64,000 bases of DNA from Chloroflexota bacterium (GTDB lineage: Bacteria; Chloroflexota; UBA11872; UBA12225): the NCBI GenBank assembly GCA_009693165.1, contig SHXX01000004.1, positions 1-64,000 of the forward strand. The letters are read 5' to 3'. This document shows positions 38,992 to 49,370 of this stretch, piece by piece. A model generated the notes under the pieces. It saw only the letters and a list, made by a program, of their open reading frames with translations. It made no database searches and was not told the DNA's origin. Made by a program: the position numbers and the translations under genes. The number at the start of each line of letters is the position of its first letter. The stretch's first letter is position 1.

Positions 38992-40740
38992 CTAGACCCC
39001 ACCCTGATCGCTTCCAGCCGCCACGGCAACCTGCTGCATCTTTGGGGCGAGATCCTCTGCACTCTCGATGGTCTCCTGCAACGACGCGCCAGGAGGCACC
39101 ATCGGAAAGACGTTTTCCTCGGCATCAACCACGAACTCGATCATCGCCGGACCCTCAACCGCCCGCGCCCATTCGAACGCAGCGCGCACTCCGTCGACGT
39201 GCGCGACCCGAATGGTTGGGATGCTGTACGCCTCGCCAAGTTTGACAAAGTCCGGGTTCCACATCTTTACGCCCGAATACCGTCGGTCGTAGAAGAGTTG
39301 CTGCCATTGGCGAACCATCCCCAGGTAACCGTTGTTGAATAATGCGATCTTGACGGGGAGTTTTTCCTCGACGAGGACGGAGAGTTCCTCGAGAGTCATC
39401 TGGAAACCTCCGTCCCCGGTCACGCACCAGACCTCTTCTTCCGGCTTTCCAAGTTGGACCCCGATCGCGGCCGGCAACGCGTACCCCATCGGCCCGAGCC
39501 CACCGCTCGTGATGTGGGTGTTCGGGCGCTCAAAGAAGTAGTGTTGAGCGGCCCACATTTGCGCTTGTCCGACATCGGTAACAAGCACCGCCTTGCCCTC
39601 GGTTGCGTGGTAGAGCTCCCGCACGATCCAAGGGGAAGACATGGTTTCCGCCTTCGCGGGCAGGGCCAATGACGGATGTTCGATCCGCCACTGCGAAAGG
39701 GTCTGCATCCACTCGGGATGGTGACCCGGTTTGACCTCCTCAAGAAGGGCCTCAAGGACGTTCTTGGCGTCTCCCACGATCGGAACGGCAGTCCGGACAT
39801 TTTTGCCAAGTTCTGCCGGATCAATGTCGATGTGAATGATCTGAGCGTGCGGTGCAAAGGCATTCAGGCGCCCGGTGACCCGGTCATCCATTCGCATCCC
39901 GACGGCAATCAGGCAATCAGTGTGCGAGATGGCCATGTTGGCGTAGTACATCCCATGCATGCCGGGCCAACCGAGATAGAGGGGATGCGTTTCCGGGAAC
40001 CCGGAAATGCCGAGCAGGGTCGTGAGGACCGGGACCTGCGTCTTCTCGGCGAATGCGCGCAGTTCCGAGTATGCCCCCGACAAGATGATCCCGTGTCCGG
40101 CGATGATCAGTGGCTTCTTGGCCTGCTCAATCATCCGCGCCGCTTGGCGGACCTGCTTGGAATGGCCCTGCAGTTTCGGTTTGAACCCGGGCAGGTTTAC
40201 CTTGGTCGGATACTCGTAAATGGCGGTGTTGGTGGTCACGTCCTTCGGAATGTCTATCAGCACTGGACCGGGGCGTCCGGTCCGGGCAATATGAAATGCC
40301 TCCTTGATGACCCTCGCCAGGTCCTTGACGTCCATCACCAGGTAGTTGTGCTTGGTGATAGGCATCGTGATCCCAGTCGTATCGGTTTCCTGGAAGGCGT
40401 CCTTGCCGATCATGTAGGTAGGAACCTGACCGGTGATTGCCACCATTGGCACCGAGTCCATCATCGCCGTCGCGATGCCAGTGACCAGGTTCGTTGCACC
40501 CGGCCCAGAGGTCCCAAGGCAGACACCAACGTTGCCGGTGATCCGAGCATAGCCGTCAGCCATGTGGGACGCGCCCTGTTCGTGACGGCACAAGATATGT
40601 CGGAACGGATACTGAAATAGCGTGTCGTACAGAGGGATGATCGCACCACCGGGCATTCCGAAAATAGTGTCGACACCCTCCTTGATGAGGCTTTCGCAAA
40701 GGATCTGCGCTCCGGTGAGACGCTGCATGACGGCCTCCAT
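38992..40740 (-). CDS. ilvB: Acetolactate synthase large subunit (start 40740 or 40728; ORF upstream of this is leader)
   Basis: MQRLTGAQILCESLIKEGVDTIFGMPGGAIIPLYDTL; TPP-binding GDGGFQMTLEELSVL. Confidence 0.95.
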   Translation of the reverse strand: MEAVMQRLTGAQILCESLIKEGVDTIFGMPGGAIIPLYDTLFQYPFRHILCRHEQGASHMADGYARITGNVGVCLGTSGPGATNLVTGIATAMMDSVPMVAITGQVPTYMIGKDAFQETDTTGITMPITKHNYLVMDVKDLARVIKEAFHIARTGRPGPVLIDIPKDVTTNTAIYEYPTKVNLPGFKPKLQGHSKQVRQAARMIEQAKKPLIIAGHGIILSGAYSELRAFAEKTQVPVLTTLLGISGFPETHPLYLGWPGMHGMYYANMAISHTDCLIAVGMRMDDRVTGRLNAFAPHAQIIHIDIDPAELGKNVRTAVPIVGDAKNVLEALLEEVKPGHHPEWMQTLSQWRIEHPSLALPAKAETMSSPWIVRELYHATEGKAVLVTDVGQAQMWAAQHYFFERPNTHITSGGLGPMGYALPAAIGVQLGKPEEEVWCVTGDGGFQMTLEELSVLVEEKLPVKIALFNNGYLGMVRQWQQLFYDRRYSGVKMWNPDFVKLGEAYSIPTIRVAHVDGVRAAFEWARAVEGPAMIEFVVDAEENVFPMVPPGASLQETIESAEDLAPKMQQVAVAAGSDQGGV

Positions 40741-40789
40741 GGCGTGAGCTCGGTTCCATCCGCCGGTGATCGGGAGCCTCGACGGACAC

Positions 40790-40822
40790 AAAAAAACGGC
40801 TTCGTCCTGAGGACGAGAGCCG
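40790..40822 (-). terminator. Intrinsic terminator of the ilvB T-box leader
   Basis: Minus strand CGGCTCTCGTCCTCAGGACGAAGCCGTTTTTTT. Confidence 0.85.
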
Positions 40823-41140
40823 ATCCCGTGGTACCACCTCAATTGACACGCCTACCCCATGGAAACCCTTCGTTCACACGGCCCGAGGCAGATGGAAATG
40901 AAGGTCGTCCACGGACACTTCATAAAATCTGCCTGAGCATTCACGCCAGAAACAACCAATGAAAAGCATGTCCACTTGACCCCGCTCTATCGGTTGGGAT
41001 CCGGTGACGACTAGGCAGCCACGCTGCTTTGATCGTCACGGCTCAGGGGCGAGTTCGCATTGGCCTGGTCCACCGACTCACACCACCCGTCGGTTCTCTG
41101 AGCGACCGCGACACGGCTACTACTCCCCGTCATAGCGACG
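40790..41140 (-). promoter_or_regulatory. T-box riboswitch leader of ilvB operon, predicted Leu (CUC) specifier
   Basis: Minus strand: GACGGGGAGTAGTAG, AGAGAACCGACGGGTGGTGTGAGTCGG (Stem I distal), GCGAACTCGCCCCTGAG (specifier loop, CTC at 41051..41053), T-box GAGGTGGTACCACGG (40828..40840), terminator. 5' boundary approximate. Confidence 0.9.
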
Positions 41141-41265
41141 GTATTCGGTTTTCAATGGCTAGAAATGCGTAACGCGACCAACGAATCGCTCGCCTGTCCA
41201 TTCACCATAGCAAGGACCCGGGGAGGCGTCAAGGTGTTGACGTCGACATCGAAGTGGCGGCCGGG

Positions 41266-44200
41266 TCACCTGAACTCGACCCGGTAGAGATGCACGGTCG
41301 AATCCTCATCTGATGCGTTCAGCTGGTTGATTTCTAGCCGCACCCGTACGACATCCTGTGCTGGTGCGTCCAGATTGATCTCCACAACCGAGTTTCCTCC
41401 GTCTGGTACGCCTTCACCCGATTTTCTGACCTCTGCCGATCCGTCTCTTGGGAAAACCTGCGCCGTTACTCGCCACAGGCTCGCACCTACTGTCAGGCGG
41501 ATTGTCCGTACTGGTCGAGGGTTTCCAAAGGCAACGTCAAGCACAGCTGGGTTTGGGCCTGCGAGTCTCGCCAGTGCACCTGGGCTAATGGCAAACACAG
41601 GCGCAATCGCCCCGTCGTCCAGGTTTGTATAGCCGACTATGGCGCGCTGCCCGTCAATCGCGACAGTGACGAAGCTCAGTTTTCTCCTCGCCTCACGTTC
41701 GGCGGCGAGCATTGCGCGAACGTCAGGGGCTTCGCGTAGCCGGACCATGAGAAACCCCGGAGTTCCGTCCGGGTGCAGCACCTTCGCAGTCACCTGGTCA
41801 GAAATAATGCGGGGTCTTCCGGTCGCTCCACCGGGGTTTGCGATGTACGCGTCAAGGGCTTCCAGTTGCGCCGGCGACATCACCGCCCATAGGTCCGGGC
41901 CCCATGGTTCTTGTCCGTGGATCAGCGTGTCGAGGCTGCCGAGGAAGACGCGACCTGTGGCGCGGTTCTCCTTACTTACGAAGAAGTTGATGAAGTGATG
42001 CCCGCCCCAATTCCAGTCGGTCGTCACCATCACGCGTGACCCAGGGAATGATTCCAGCTGGTCATTCACCATCTTGAACACATACTGGCTCCCCCACTGG
42101 ATGCCGTACCCGCCATAGTCCTGCCGTCTCGTGGACTGTGTTGTGAGCGCTTCCTGGAGGACCATGTATGACCCGGTTGTTGCCACGGCGATGACCATCA
42201 AGGCACCTACGAGACGTGTGCGCCGTAGCGCCCGCGGAAAAATATCCAAGCCAACGACAGCGAGGATCGTCACCGGGACTACGACCCCAAGCGATCTGGT
42301 GGGTGCGAAGCGCGCGACGATGGCTGGCGATAGGGTCACCGCAAGGATGGCGCAGATCTGCCAGCGGTAGGCGCGAAACCTCGGCAGGGCGAGGCATGCG
42401 ATCCCGGCAATGATGAATGGCGCAAGCCACAGGGGAAGAAGGGGCATCGTCCCCGGGTAGTAGTTGTGGTAGCCAGTGACATCAACATACTTTGTTCTCT
42501 CCATCCCTGAGAACCAGACTCGGGGATCGAGTGCGATCAGGAATGAGCGCACCATCAGAAGCCCTACATCGATGATTGCGGGTGCGTTCGATGCCCAATA
42601 GGGATGAGCGGAATTGGTCCGAGATGCGAAGTAGCCTGGGTTCTTGGTCAAAAAGATCAGAAGCGGCAGAAGCGCGACGATTGCACCTATGGAAGGATTT
42701 CTCCACCGGCCCAGGTGGCGACGATGATATCCAAAATCAATCACAATAAAACTGATAATACTTGCGAAAATAATAATATGAGCGATAGAATTGGAGTAGA
42801 ATGTCAGTGCGCCGAACAGTACGATTATCCAGGCAAATCTTGGATGTTCGTAGCGGTACACGAAGTACGCGCAGATGAAGCACGCGTAAAAGGCCACCCA
42901 GGTCGCACTGTCGTACGCTGACCGGGACAGGTGAAACCACATCGGAAGGGCGGCGACGACAAGTGGCGCGAGCCACCAAGCACGATTCCTCAGCGCGATT
43001 TTTAGAGTAAGGGCAATGGCTATCGGTGTTGGGGCCGACAGCAATACTGCAGTTGCCCTCGCAACCGTGACCGATACCCCGAACAGTGATGATGTGACGA
43101 GGTGCATATACACACCCACATCCGGGTTCCAGTTCGGGTACGGAAAGAAGATCGGGAACAGAATACCGAAGCCGTCGCGGAAACGAGCGTCGAGGAGATC
43201 CCGCGAAAGTGCGACTATCCCGGCTTCGTCGCCGTCAAAGGCGATTGGGTACACATCAATTCGCCAAAGGCGAGTTACGGCATAGACCACCATTCCGAAC
43301 CAGAACCCGGCCCAAGCAAGGCGAGGCCCACCGATGGGTGAGCTTTGGATCATGGAATCGACGCGGGCGATCGCTGCGACAAAGGGACGTAGGACAAGAA
43401 TCAACTCTGGATCCGAGGCCGAGACCACTCCATCTGTCGGCTCATTCTGAGCGAAATCAAGAAGATTCGAGTCCGCGTGCTGAGGTGCTAGATCTGTCCT
43501 AGACGATGAACCCCACCCGATTGCAACGTCAACGGCGACGTCGGATTCAGGATGACCATCCAGGCCAGGCGCGTCGAGCGTGGCCGGCCTTCTGCCGATG
43601 TATGAAGCGAACGACGCCGGCGGATTGTTGGACTTGGGGGTCGAACCCGCGAAAACGTGGACCTTGATGAGCGCGTGGGCACGCCAGGCCGGCGGTTGAG
43701 CGACCTCTGATCCTTCGTCGATGCGAAAAAAGATTGACAACGTCCACACGTTGTCTTCACCGTCGCGATCTCGCGAAACTATCCAGCCAGTGTCGTGAAT
43801 GACAGCGACGTGATGAATGTGAGACGTCTTGGAACGTCTTTCCCCTGAACGGGATGACCACCCGTGAGCGCCCCCTTCACCATCGTGCACGAACGCGACC
43901 GGTGTGGGGTCCAAGGCATCAACCGTCGTCGTCACCATCGATACTTTGGCGTCATCAACGGCACCAATTCGCCAATCCCGTATGAGACGAAATGCCTCCT
44001 GAGTGCTCCCCTCGATTGACCAGTGAATCGATTCGGCGGGAGGTGGTTCAAGATTGACTTGAAAGCAGAAATGGGACCTGATGGTCCGCTGCACACGCAA
44101 TTGATTGGTTGCTGACGGCCGAAGATTTGCATTGAGCGTCCCACCGATCCTGACGCGCGGGACGGGCGTGTTTCGGCTTTCTGCTGCCTGTCGTGTCGAG

Positions 44201-44424
44201 GTACTCGCTTGGTGGTCTCGGGAAACTTCCCACTGCCCAAATGGACCATCAACGGCTATGGTGTCCCAAGTCGGGCCCGAACTTTTCCCCGCGGGCACCA
44301 GGTCTTCGGGACCAGCGTTGACATCAAGTCGGCAAACAGGCCCCCCCCAAGCGTGCGTGACACCAGACAACGCACTACCCTCAAGTTGGTTCCCGTCATA
44401 TCGGTCAGGGTCGGAATTGCTCAT
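41266..44424 (-). CDS. Large GT39-like membrane glycosyltransferase with N-terminal soluble domain and C-terminal beta-sandwich-like domain
   Basis: Central multi-TM region with ArnT/PMT-like motif IAFDGDEAGIVALSRDLLDARF and repeated TM helices; about 350-aa soluble N-terminus; C-terminal domain resembling that of the adjacent paralogue. Confidence 0.7.
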   Translation of the reverse strand: MSNSDPDRYDGNQLEGSALSGVTHAWGGPVCRLDVNAGPEDLVPAGKSSGPTWDTIAVDGPFGQWEVSRDHQASTSTRQAAESRNTPVPRVRIGGTLNANLRPSATNQLRVQRTIRSHFCFQVNLEPPPAESIHWSIEGSTQEAFRLIRDWRIGAVDDAKVSMVTTTVDALDPTPVAFVHDGEGGAHGWSSRSGERRSKTSHIHHVAVIHDTGWIVSRDRDGEDNVWTLSIFFRIDEGSEVAQPPAWRAHALIKVHVFAGSTPKSNNPPASFASYIGRRPATLDAPGLDGHPESDVAVDVAIGWGSSSRTDLAPQHADSNLLDFAQNEPTDGVVSASDPELILVLRPFVAAIARVDSMIQSSPIGGPRLAWAGFWFGMVVYAVTRLWRIDVYPIAFDGDEAGIVALSRDLLDARFRDGFGILFPIFFPYPNWNPDVGVYMHLVTSSLFGVSVTVARATAVLLSAPTPIAIALTLKIALRNRAWWLAPLVVAALPMWFHLSRSAYDSATWVAFYACFICAYFVYRYEHPRFAWIIVLFGALTFYSNSIAHIIIFASIISFIVIDFGYHRRHLGRWRNPSIGAIVALLPLLIFLTKNPGYFASRTNSAHPYWASNAPAIIDVGLLMVRSFLIALDPRVWFSGMERTKYVDVTGYHNYYPGTMPLLPLWLAPFIIAGIACLALPRFRAYRWQICAILAVTLSPAIVARFAPTRSLGVVVPVTILAVVGLDIFPRALRRTRLVGALMVIAVATTGSYMVLQEALTTQSTRRQDYGGYGIQWGSQYVFKMVNDQLESFPGSRVMVTTDWNWGGHHFINFFVSKENRATGRVFLGSLDTLIHGQEPWGPDLWAVMSPAQLEALDAYIANPGGATGRPRIISDQVTAKVLHPDGTPGFLMVRLREAPDVRAMLAAEREARRKLSFVTVAIDGQRAIVGYTNLDDGAIAPVFAISPGALARLAGPNPAVLDVAFGNPRPVRTIRLTVGASLWRVTAQVFPRDGSAEVRKSGEGVPDGGNSVVEINLDAPAQDVVRVRLEINQLNASDEDSTVHLYRVEFR

Positions 44425-47400
44425 GAAACAATGACGTCACGCAAGTGCACGATGGATTCCTGGCCGGCTCCCCGCTGCAGAATCTCGAGACGAACCGCGG
44501 CGATTTTGCCGGGATTGAGGTCGAACTCGATCGTGGGATCGACCCGGCTCTCCACGGTCTTGAGATAAACGGTTTCGGCTCCCATGTCAGAGTACGTCTT
44601 GACGACTAGATCCCAGTTACCTGCCGAGAGCACAATTGTGAGGCGGCTCGTATCCTTGGGTTGCGGATATGCGAACTCGAGAATTGCAGGATTTCCACCG
44701 TTGAACCGCCCAAGGGTCCTCGTATCGCCGTCAAAGATATCCCCAAGTGCTCCCGCGTCGATGAGGGTGTGGCGAACTTCAAGACGCTGGCCCTTCACGA
44801 CCACCTGCCCGTTGCGCAATGCAATTCGGGCGGCCCGCTCTTCCTGGACTATGCGGTCAAAGTCTGCGGAATACGCAAGCCGAACGAACGAGAAGGCTTC
44901 ACTACCATCCGGGTAATGCATCGTCGAATCGGTCAGGATTTGCCCAAACCGTCGTGAGGTCCGCGCCAGCTGAACCTCGTCCGCCGTCATCACGAAGACC
45001 ATGTGTTCGTCAAGTGGTCGCCTTGCGCCGAGGAAATCGCGGACGTTTGCCATGAGCACGCGGCCCTCGGATTGCAAGGAAGGCACGAAGAATGGCAGAT
45101 ACAGGTCCGTGCCATTTGCCCAGGTCGATGAGATGAGGAACTTGTCCTGGGGTGTCTTTCGTGCACGCGTGACGACTTCCCGGAATACCTGGACCGCGCC
45201 CCATTGTTGACCATAGAGACCGTAGTCGGTCAACCATGTCGGCCCATTTGAAAATGAATCGACCATCATGCTTGCCGAGAGAACGGCACCCACTCCGAAA
45301 AGGGCCAACGCATGCCAACCAGGTCGGGCCAATCCGGCGATCAACCCGGGTGCAGTCAAGAATTGGACCCATTGATTTAGATTCCGCAGGCACCCAATAC
45401 GTCCTGCCGCGAAATCAGAAGACGGAAACGCAATGAACCATTCAAGTCCCACAACCGCAAGCAGCGTCGCGGGCACAATCACCGCGAGGACGCGGGTAAT
45501 GCCGACGTCGGTCAGGCTTGCACCGATTGGCGCCGTGATCAGTGCGATGAGGAGGACCCGGTACACGGGTACCTGAATTCGAGCTACCGAAACGAAAATC
45601 CCGATCACGATGAACGGGGCGAAAAGTTGTGGGAGGTGGGTGTACCCGATCATGAGGTGTCGACCGAGGTCCAGCTGGGTTGGCCGGAACCAATAAGACG
45701 GAGCGAGCCCCCCCCAATAGTGGAGTGCAAACTGACGGACCTTTTCTGCCAGTGGGATATCCAGGACCAAGTAGGACGACACTCGCCAAAGTTGGTCTCC
45801 AGTGGCATCTGGAGCTGCCCGCTGGAACATAATGTAGGGAACCAGGCAAACGACGCCTACCGCGAGGAACGGGACCAGCTGGCGCCGTTTCGTCCAGTGG
45901 TAAGGCAGGTCGGTGACCGCAAGAAACACACCGGCAAGTCCAATGATCAGTTGACCGTTCGTGTACGTGTAAAAAGTGAATGCAGTGGCTAGAGCCGCGC
46001 CATAACCGGCACCCGGATGGCCCTCGCGGTACTTGACGTAACACAAAAGGAAGACCGCGAACCCAGAGACTGCGTAGACCGTCTCAAACGTGGTTCGACT
46101 ATGCAGGAACCAGGAAGGGACGATAGTGAACCAGAGTGGAACTGCCCACCACGTTCTTGCGCGAATTCCATCCCGGGCGAGTAGCGTGGCTGCCCCGACC
46201 CCAAAGATTGAAAACACGGCGGCGGTACCTCGCGCAGTCTCAACCGACGTACCGAAAAGTGATGTTGAAACGATGTGGAAGTACACCGGAAGCAAAGGCG
46301 CCCATGATCCTCCATTAGAGAAGTAAAGCGGGAAAAGAACATTCAACTCATTACGGAATCCGGAAGCGATGAGGCGCTGTCCCGCAACGATCTGATACGC
46401 CTCATCCCCGTGGAAGTAGATTGGAAACCCTGAGAGGTTTATGAGACGGCTCGTGGCGTAAATAACCATCGCTGCAACTGCTGCGACCGTCGCCAGAGTG
46501 ACCCTTGTTCCGCGAACTCGGTTGAACAACGATTGGGGTGACAACGATTGCTTTTCGGCCGAGGGTTGGGAACTAACCCGACCCTCGAAAGCGCCTTCAT
46601 CAATCCGAGGCGCATGTGTGGAAACTTCCGTATCGTCAAGCGGAGTTTGTGGCGCCGAGCGATCTCCGGCCTGGCCTGGCCGTGATGTGGAATCGGCTTG
46701 ATTGATTTCTACGTAGTTGTTGGGATCTAATGGGTTTCCTGCGTTACCAATGAGCGAGATTTGTGAAACGATGGCCCATTCATACGTAGTTGAGCCGTGG
46801 CTGTCCTCTTGGCCTGCCTCCTCGGTTAGCAAATAAACCGAAGTCGTTGTTCCGGTGCCGTCCTGTTGACCGCGCGTCATCGCGAGCGCTAGTCGCCCTA
46901 CCTGGATTGCTGTCGCCCGCCTCGAAGTGACTGATATTCCGTGGGCGTTGGGGTTACCGGTAACGAAGGTCAGCCCAATGGAAACAAGAGCATCCTGCCC
47001 GTACGCGACGCTGATGGTCTCCCCACCATCTATTGCGACGTGAAGGGTGGGATGTCGGTCGGACCACGCTTGCGAGATGGAGTTCCAGTCGCGCCGTTTG
47101 CCAGCCTCTTCATAGGCACGGACGTGAAGAACTGGTGCATTTTCGGAACCGATTGATGCCACCTGAGCCTTGTGTTCAAGCGCAGGTCCCACCGAAAAGT
47201 CGGTCAAGATATTGGGTGCTTCGTCAGGATCAACTCGGACCTGTGCGAGCGGTTCCCAGGACGCTCCGACGCAAATGACGGCAAACAGTTCGATACGCCC
47301 GCGTGCGTCCTTGCCAATGACCCACCCGAAGTCGCCATTCTGCACGACGATTGGAATGGCCCCTGTTGCATCAAACGGGATGGTGGTGGAAAACGGGGTC

Positions 47401-47525
47401 GATGTCTCCAGTGCCTCGTTGGCGCCCGGATGCTTCACGATGACCGATGCGCCGGGCCAATCGGTCGAGAGGTCGACGCCTCCGCCTTGTCTGTGGCCCG
47501 AATGCTCCTGAAGCCCTTGTGTCAT
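44421..47525 (-). CDS. Large GT39-like membrane glycosyltransferase, tandem paralogue
   Basis: IYFHGDEAYQIVAGQRLIASGFRNELNVLFPLYFSNGGSWAPLLPVYFHIVSTSLFGTSVETARGTAAVFS; same architecture as 41266..44424; ATGA overlap with it. Confidence 0.7.
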   Translation of the reverse strand: MTQGLQEHSGHRQGGGVDLSTDWPGASVIVKHPGANEALETSTPFSTTIPFDATGAIPIVVQNGDFGWVIGKDARGRIELFAVICVGASWEPLAQVRVDPDEAPNILTDFSVGPALEHKAQVASIGSENAPVLHVRAYEEAGKRRDWNSISQAWSDRHPTLHVAIDGGETISVAYGQDALVSIGLTFVTGNPNAHGISVTSRRATAIQVGRLALAMTRGQQDGTGTTTSVYLLTEEAGQEDSHGSTTYEWAIVSQISLIGNAGNPLDPNNYVEINQADSTSRPGQAGDRSAPQTPLDDTEVSTHAPRIDEGAFEGRVSSQPSAEKQSLSPQSLFNRVRGTRVTLATVAAVAAMVIYATSRLINLSGFPIYFHGDEAYQIVAGQRLIASGFRNELNVLFPLYFSNGGSWAPLLPVYFHIVSTSLFGTSVETARGTAAVFSIFGVGAATLLARDGIRARTWWAVPLWFTIVPSWFLHSRTTFETVYAVSGFAVFLLCYVKYREGHPGAGYGAALATAFTFYTYTNGQLIIGLAGVFLAVTDLPYHWTKRRQLVPFLAVGVVCLVPYIMFQRAAPDATGDQLWRVSSYLVLDIPLAEKVRQFALHYWGGLAPSYWFRPTQLDLGRHLMIGYTHLPQLFAPFIVIGIFVSVARIQVPVYRVLLIALITAPIGASLTDVGITRVLAVIVPATLLAVVGLEWFIAFPSSDFAAGRIGCLRNLNQWVQFLTAPGLIAGLARPGWHALALFGVGAVLSASMMVDSFSNGPTWLTDYGLYGQQWGAVQVFREVVTRARKTPQDKFLISSTWANGTDLYLPFFVPSLQSEGRVLMANVRDFLGARRPLDEHMVFVMTADEVQLARTSRRFGQILTDSTMHYPDGSEAFSFVRLAYSADFDRIVQEERAARIALRNGQVVVKGQRLEVRHTLIDAGALGDIFDGDTRTLGRFNGGNPAILEFAYPQPKDTSRLTIVLSAGNWDLVVKTYSDMGAETVYLKTVESRVDPTIEFDLNPGKIAAVRLEILQRGAGQESIVHLRDVIVS

Positions 47526-47687
47526 TTCCTCAACAGTGTCCCAAAATGACCGATGACCTGCACCGAGAAGTGATTGGCGTTACTCCCCGCCCGTTCAGGG
47601 TCTTGAGACGTGCCGTAGTACTTGTGACGGGGCGTGACTTTTTTTTAACGCTGGACGATACCGTCAAGGGCAAAAGCTTCGGGTTCG

Positions 47688-48461
47688 ATGAACAGTGACC
47701 GTAGTGCGCCACCGGGTTCAGGTACAGGCAATGATTCGTCACGCCCCCTGTTAACCGTTGGGATGCCTGCGTACAACGAAGCCACCCAGATCGCCTTTTC
47801 GGTGAGTGCAGTCCGAGTTGCACTGGAGGCGCTTGGGGTTGCATGGGAACTTGTTGTCGTCGATGACGGAAGTTCGGATGGGACTGACCGTGAATTGGCT
47901 GCAGCCACTATTGGCGATGATCGCATCCGGGTGATCCGCCTTCCCCGAAATCGAGGGGTCGGATCTGCGATTGCGACAGCCATCGGGTCTGCCTCCGGTG
48001 AATGGTTCATGGTGATCCCCGCGGATCTTGCGATGGATCTTCGAGACGTCCGACGTTACCTCGACGCTGTCCGGCCGGGTGTTGCTGCCGTCGCCGGATA
48101 TACCGCGACCCGCGGCGACTACTCACCGTGGCGTGAATTCATATCACTGGTGAACCAGTGGGCTGTTCGCCACCTTGTTGGAATAGGTGTGCGAAATCCA
48201 AACTACATCCACATGTACCGCCGTGATGCCGTGTGCCGGGATACCCTGACGTGCACGGGGAGCCCGGCCCTCTTTGCGGAACTCTTGGGCCTCTGCACAC
48301 GGATTGGCAACGTTGTCGAGATTCCCGTCCGTTATGTGCCGCGAACGAATGGTCGTGCGACCGGTGCACATTGGCTGAGCATTCTCAGCACGGCGCGTGA
48401 CCTTGTTCGCCTTGCGCTGTTGCGACGATTCGGATCGGAGGAGCGACGCGCTCCAAACTAG
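47688..48461 (+). CDS. Glycosyltransferase family 2
   Basis: [83 protein letters not shown]. Confidence 0.92.
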   Translation: MNSDRSAPPGSGTGNDSSRPLLTVGMPAYNEATQIAFSVSAVRVALEALGVAWELVVVDDGSSDGTDRELAAATIGDDRIRVIRLPRNRGVGSAIATAIGSASGEWFMVIPADLAMDLRDVRRYLDAVRPGVAAVAGYTATRGDYSPWREFISLVNQWAVRHLVGIGVRNPNYIHMYRRDAVCRDTLTCTGSPALFAELLGLCTRIGNVVEIPVRYVPRTNGRATGAHWLSILSTARDLVRLALLRRFGSEERRAPN

Positions 48462-49216
48462 TCATCAGTGTCCAGAAGCGGTTCATCGTCAGGTGAGAGC
48501 ATCCGGATGATGCGGGCGGGGTTTCCCGCGACCACGGCGAACGCGGGTACGTCTTGCGTGACAACCGCGCCCGCTGCAACCACTGACCGCGCGCCTACTT
48601 CGACAGCAGGCAGAAGGACGGCGCCGCCGCCGATCCGGGCCCCCGCCCTGAGAATTGGCCCGACGAGGCGTTGCCCGGCTCCCTCACGTCGCCATAGCAT
48701 GCGTCGGTCATTCGTCGTGACGACGCCGGGACCAATGAACACGTCATCCTCCACAACCATGAGTGCGGTGACATACGCACGGGTTTCGATGAGGACCCGG
48801 TTGCCAACGGTTGTTCCAAACTCAACCACCGCTCCGGTTCCGACCACGCTCTGTGATCCGACCGTTGCATTTTCCCTGATCATGACATGATGACCGGTCT
48901 GCACACGGTTACCCAGGACCACACCGCTATAGACAATGGTTCCGGATCTAAGATGGCATCCCGTGCCGATGGTGACCGGCCGACGCTCGCCCGATCGTGT
49001 CGGGTGACAAATTTCTACACCGGGCTCAATGAGCGTGCCCGCGCCAACGATTAGGAGACCGGCGGCAACAAGTTCATCGGGGGCCAAATGAGTGCCAACC
49101 ACGGCCGTAGACCTTTCCGGACAGCGGAAAAATTGAATGCGTGCCGGTGCGCAAGTGCCAGTGTGCCACGGAATTCGCCTGCGCGACGCGGTACCCTTCC
49201 AATCAAATCCTTCCAC
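48458..49216 (-). CDS. Hexapeptide-repeat (LbH) acyltransferase; true start may be downstream of 49216
   Basis: Hexapeptide repeats [80 protein letters not shown]. Confidence 0.85.
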   Translation of the reverse strand: MEGFDWKGTASRRRIPWHTGTCAPARIQFFRCPERSTAVVGTHLAPDELVAAGLLIVGAGTLIEPGVEICHPTRSGERRPVTIGTGCHLRSGTIVYSGVVLGNRVQTGHHVMIRENATVGSQSVVGTGAVVEFGTTVGNRVLIETRAYVTALMVVEDDVFIGPGVVTTNDRRMLWRREGAGQRLVGPILRAGARIGGGAVLLPAVEVGARSVVAAGAVVTQDVPAFAVVAGNPARIIRMLSPDDEPLLDTDD

Positions 49217-49370
49217 TGGGTGCGACCATCAAGAGCGGTGGCACCCTCATCTGGTTATGAGACGCCGTGGCTGAGAATGTCCAACGTACCCTGGGGCTCC
49301 GAATGACTTGGAAGACTGCATTCGCTCCGGTGCAAGGTGAGACTTGTCAGGTACTTGGTAGCCGACTGAC

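Noticed and set aside
39676-40620. 314-aa plus-strand ORF
   Set aside because: Antisense to ilvB; no recognisable motifs.
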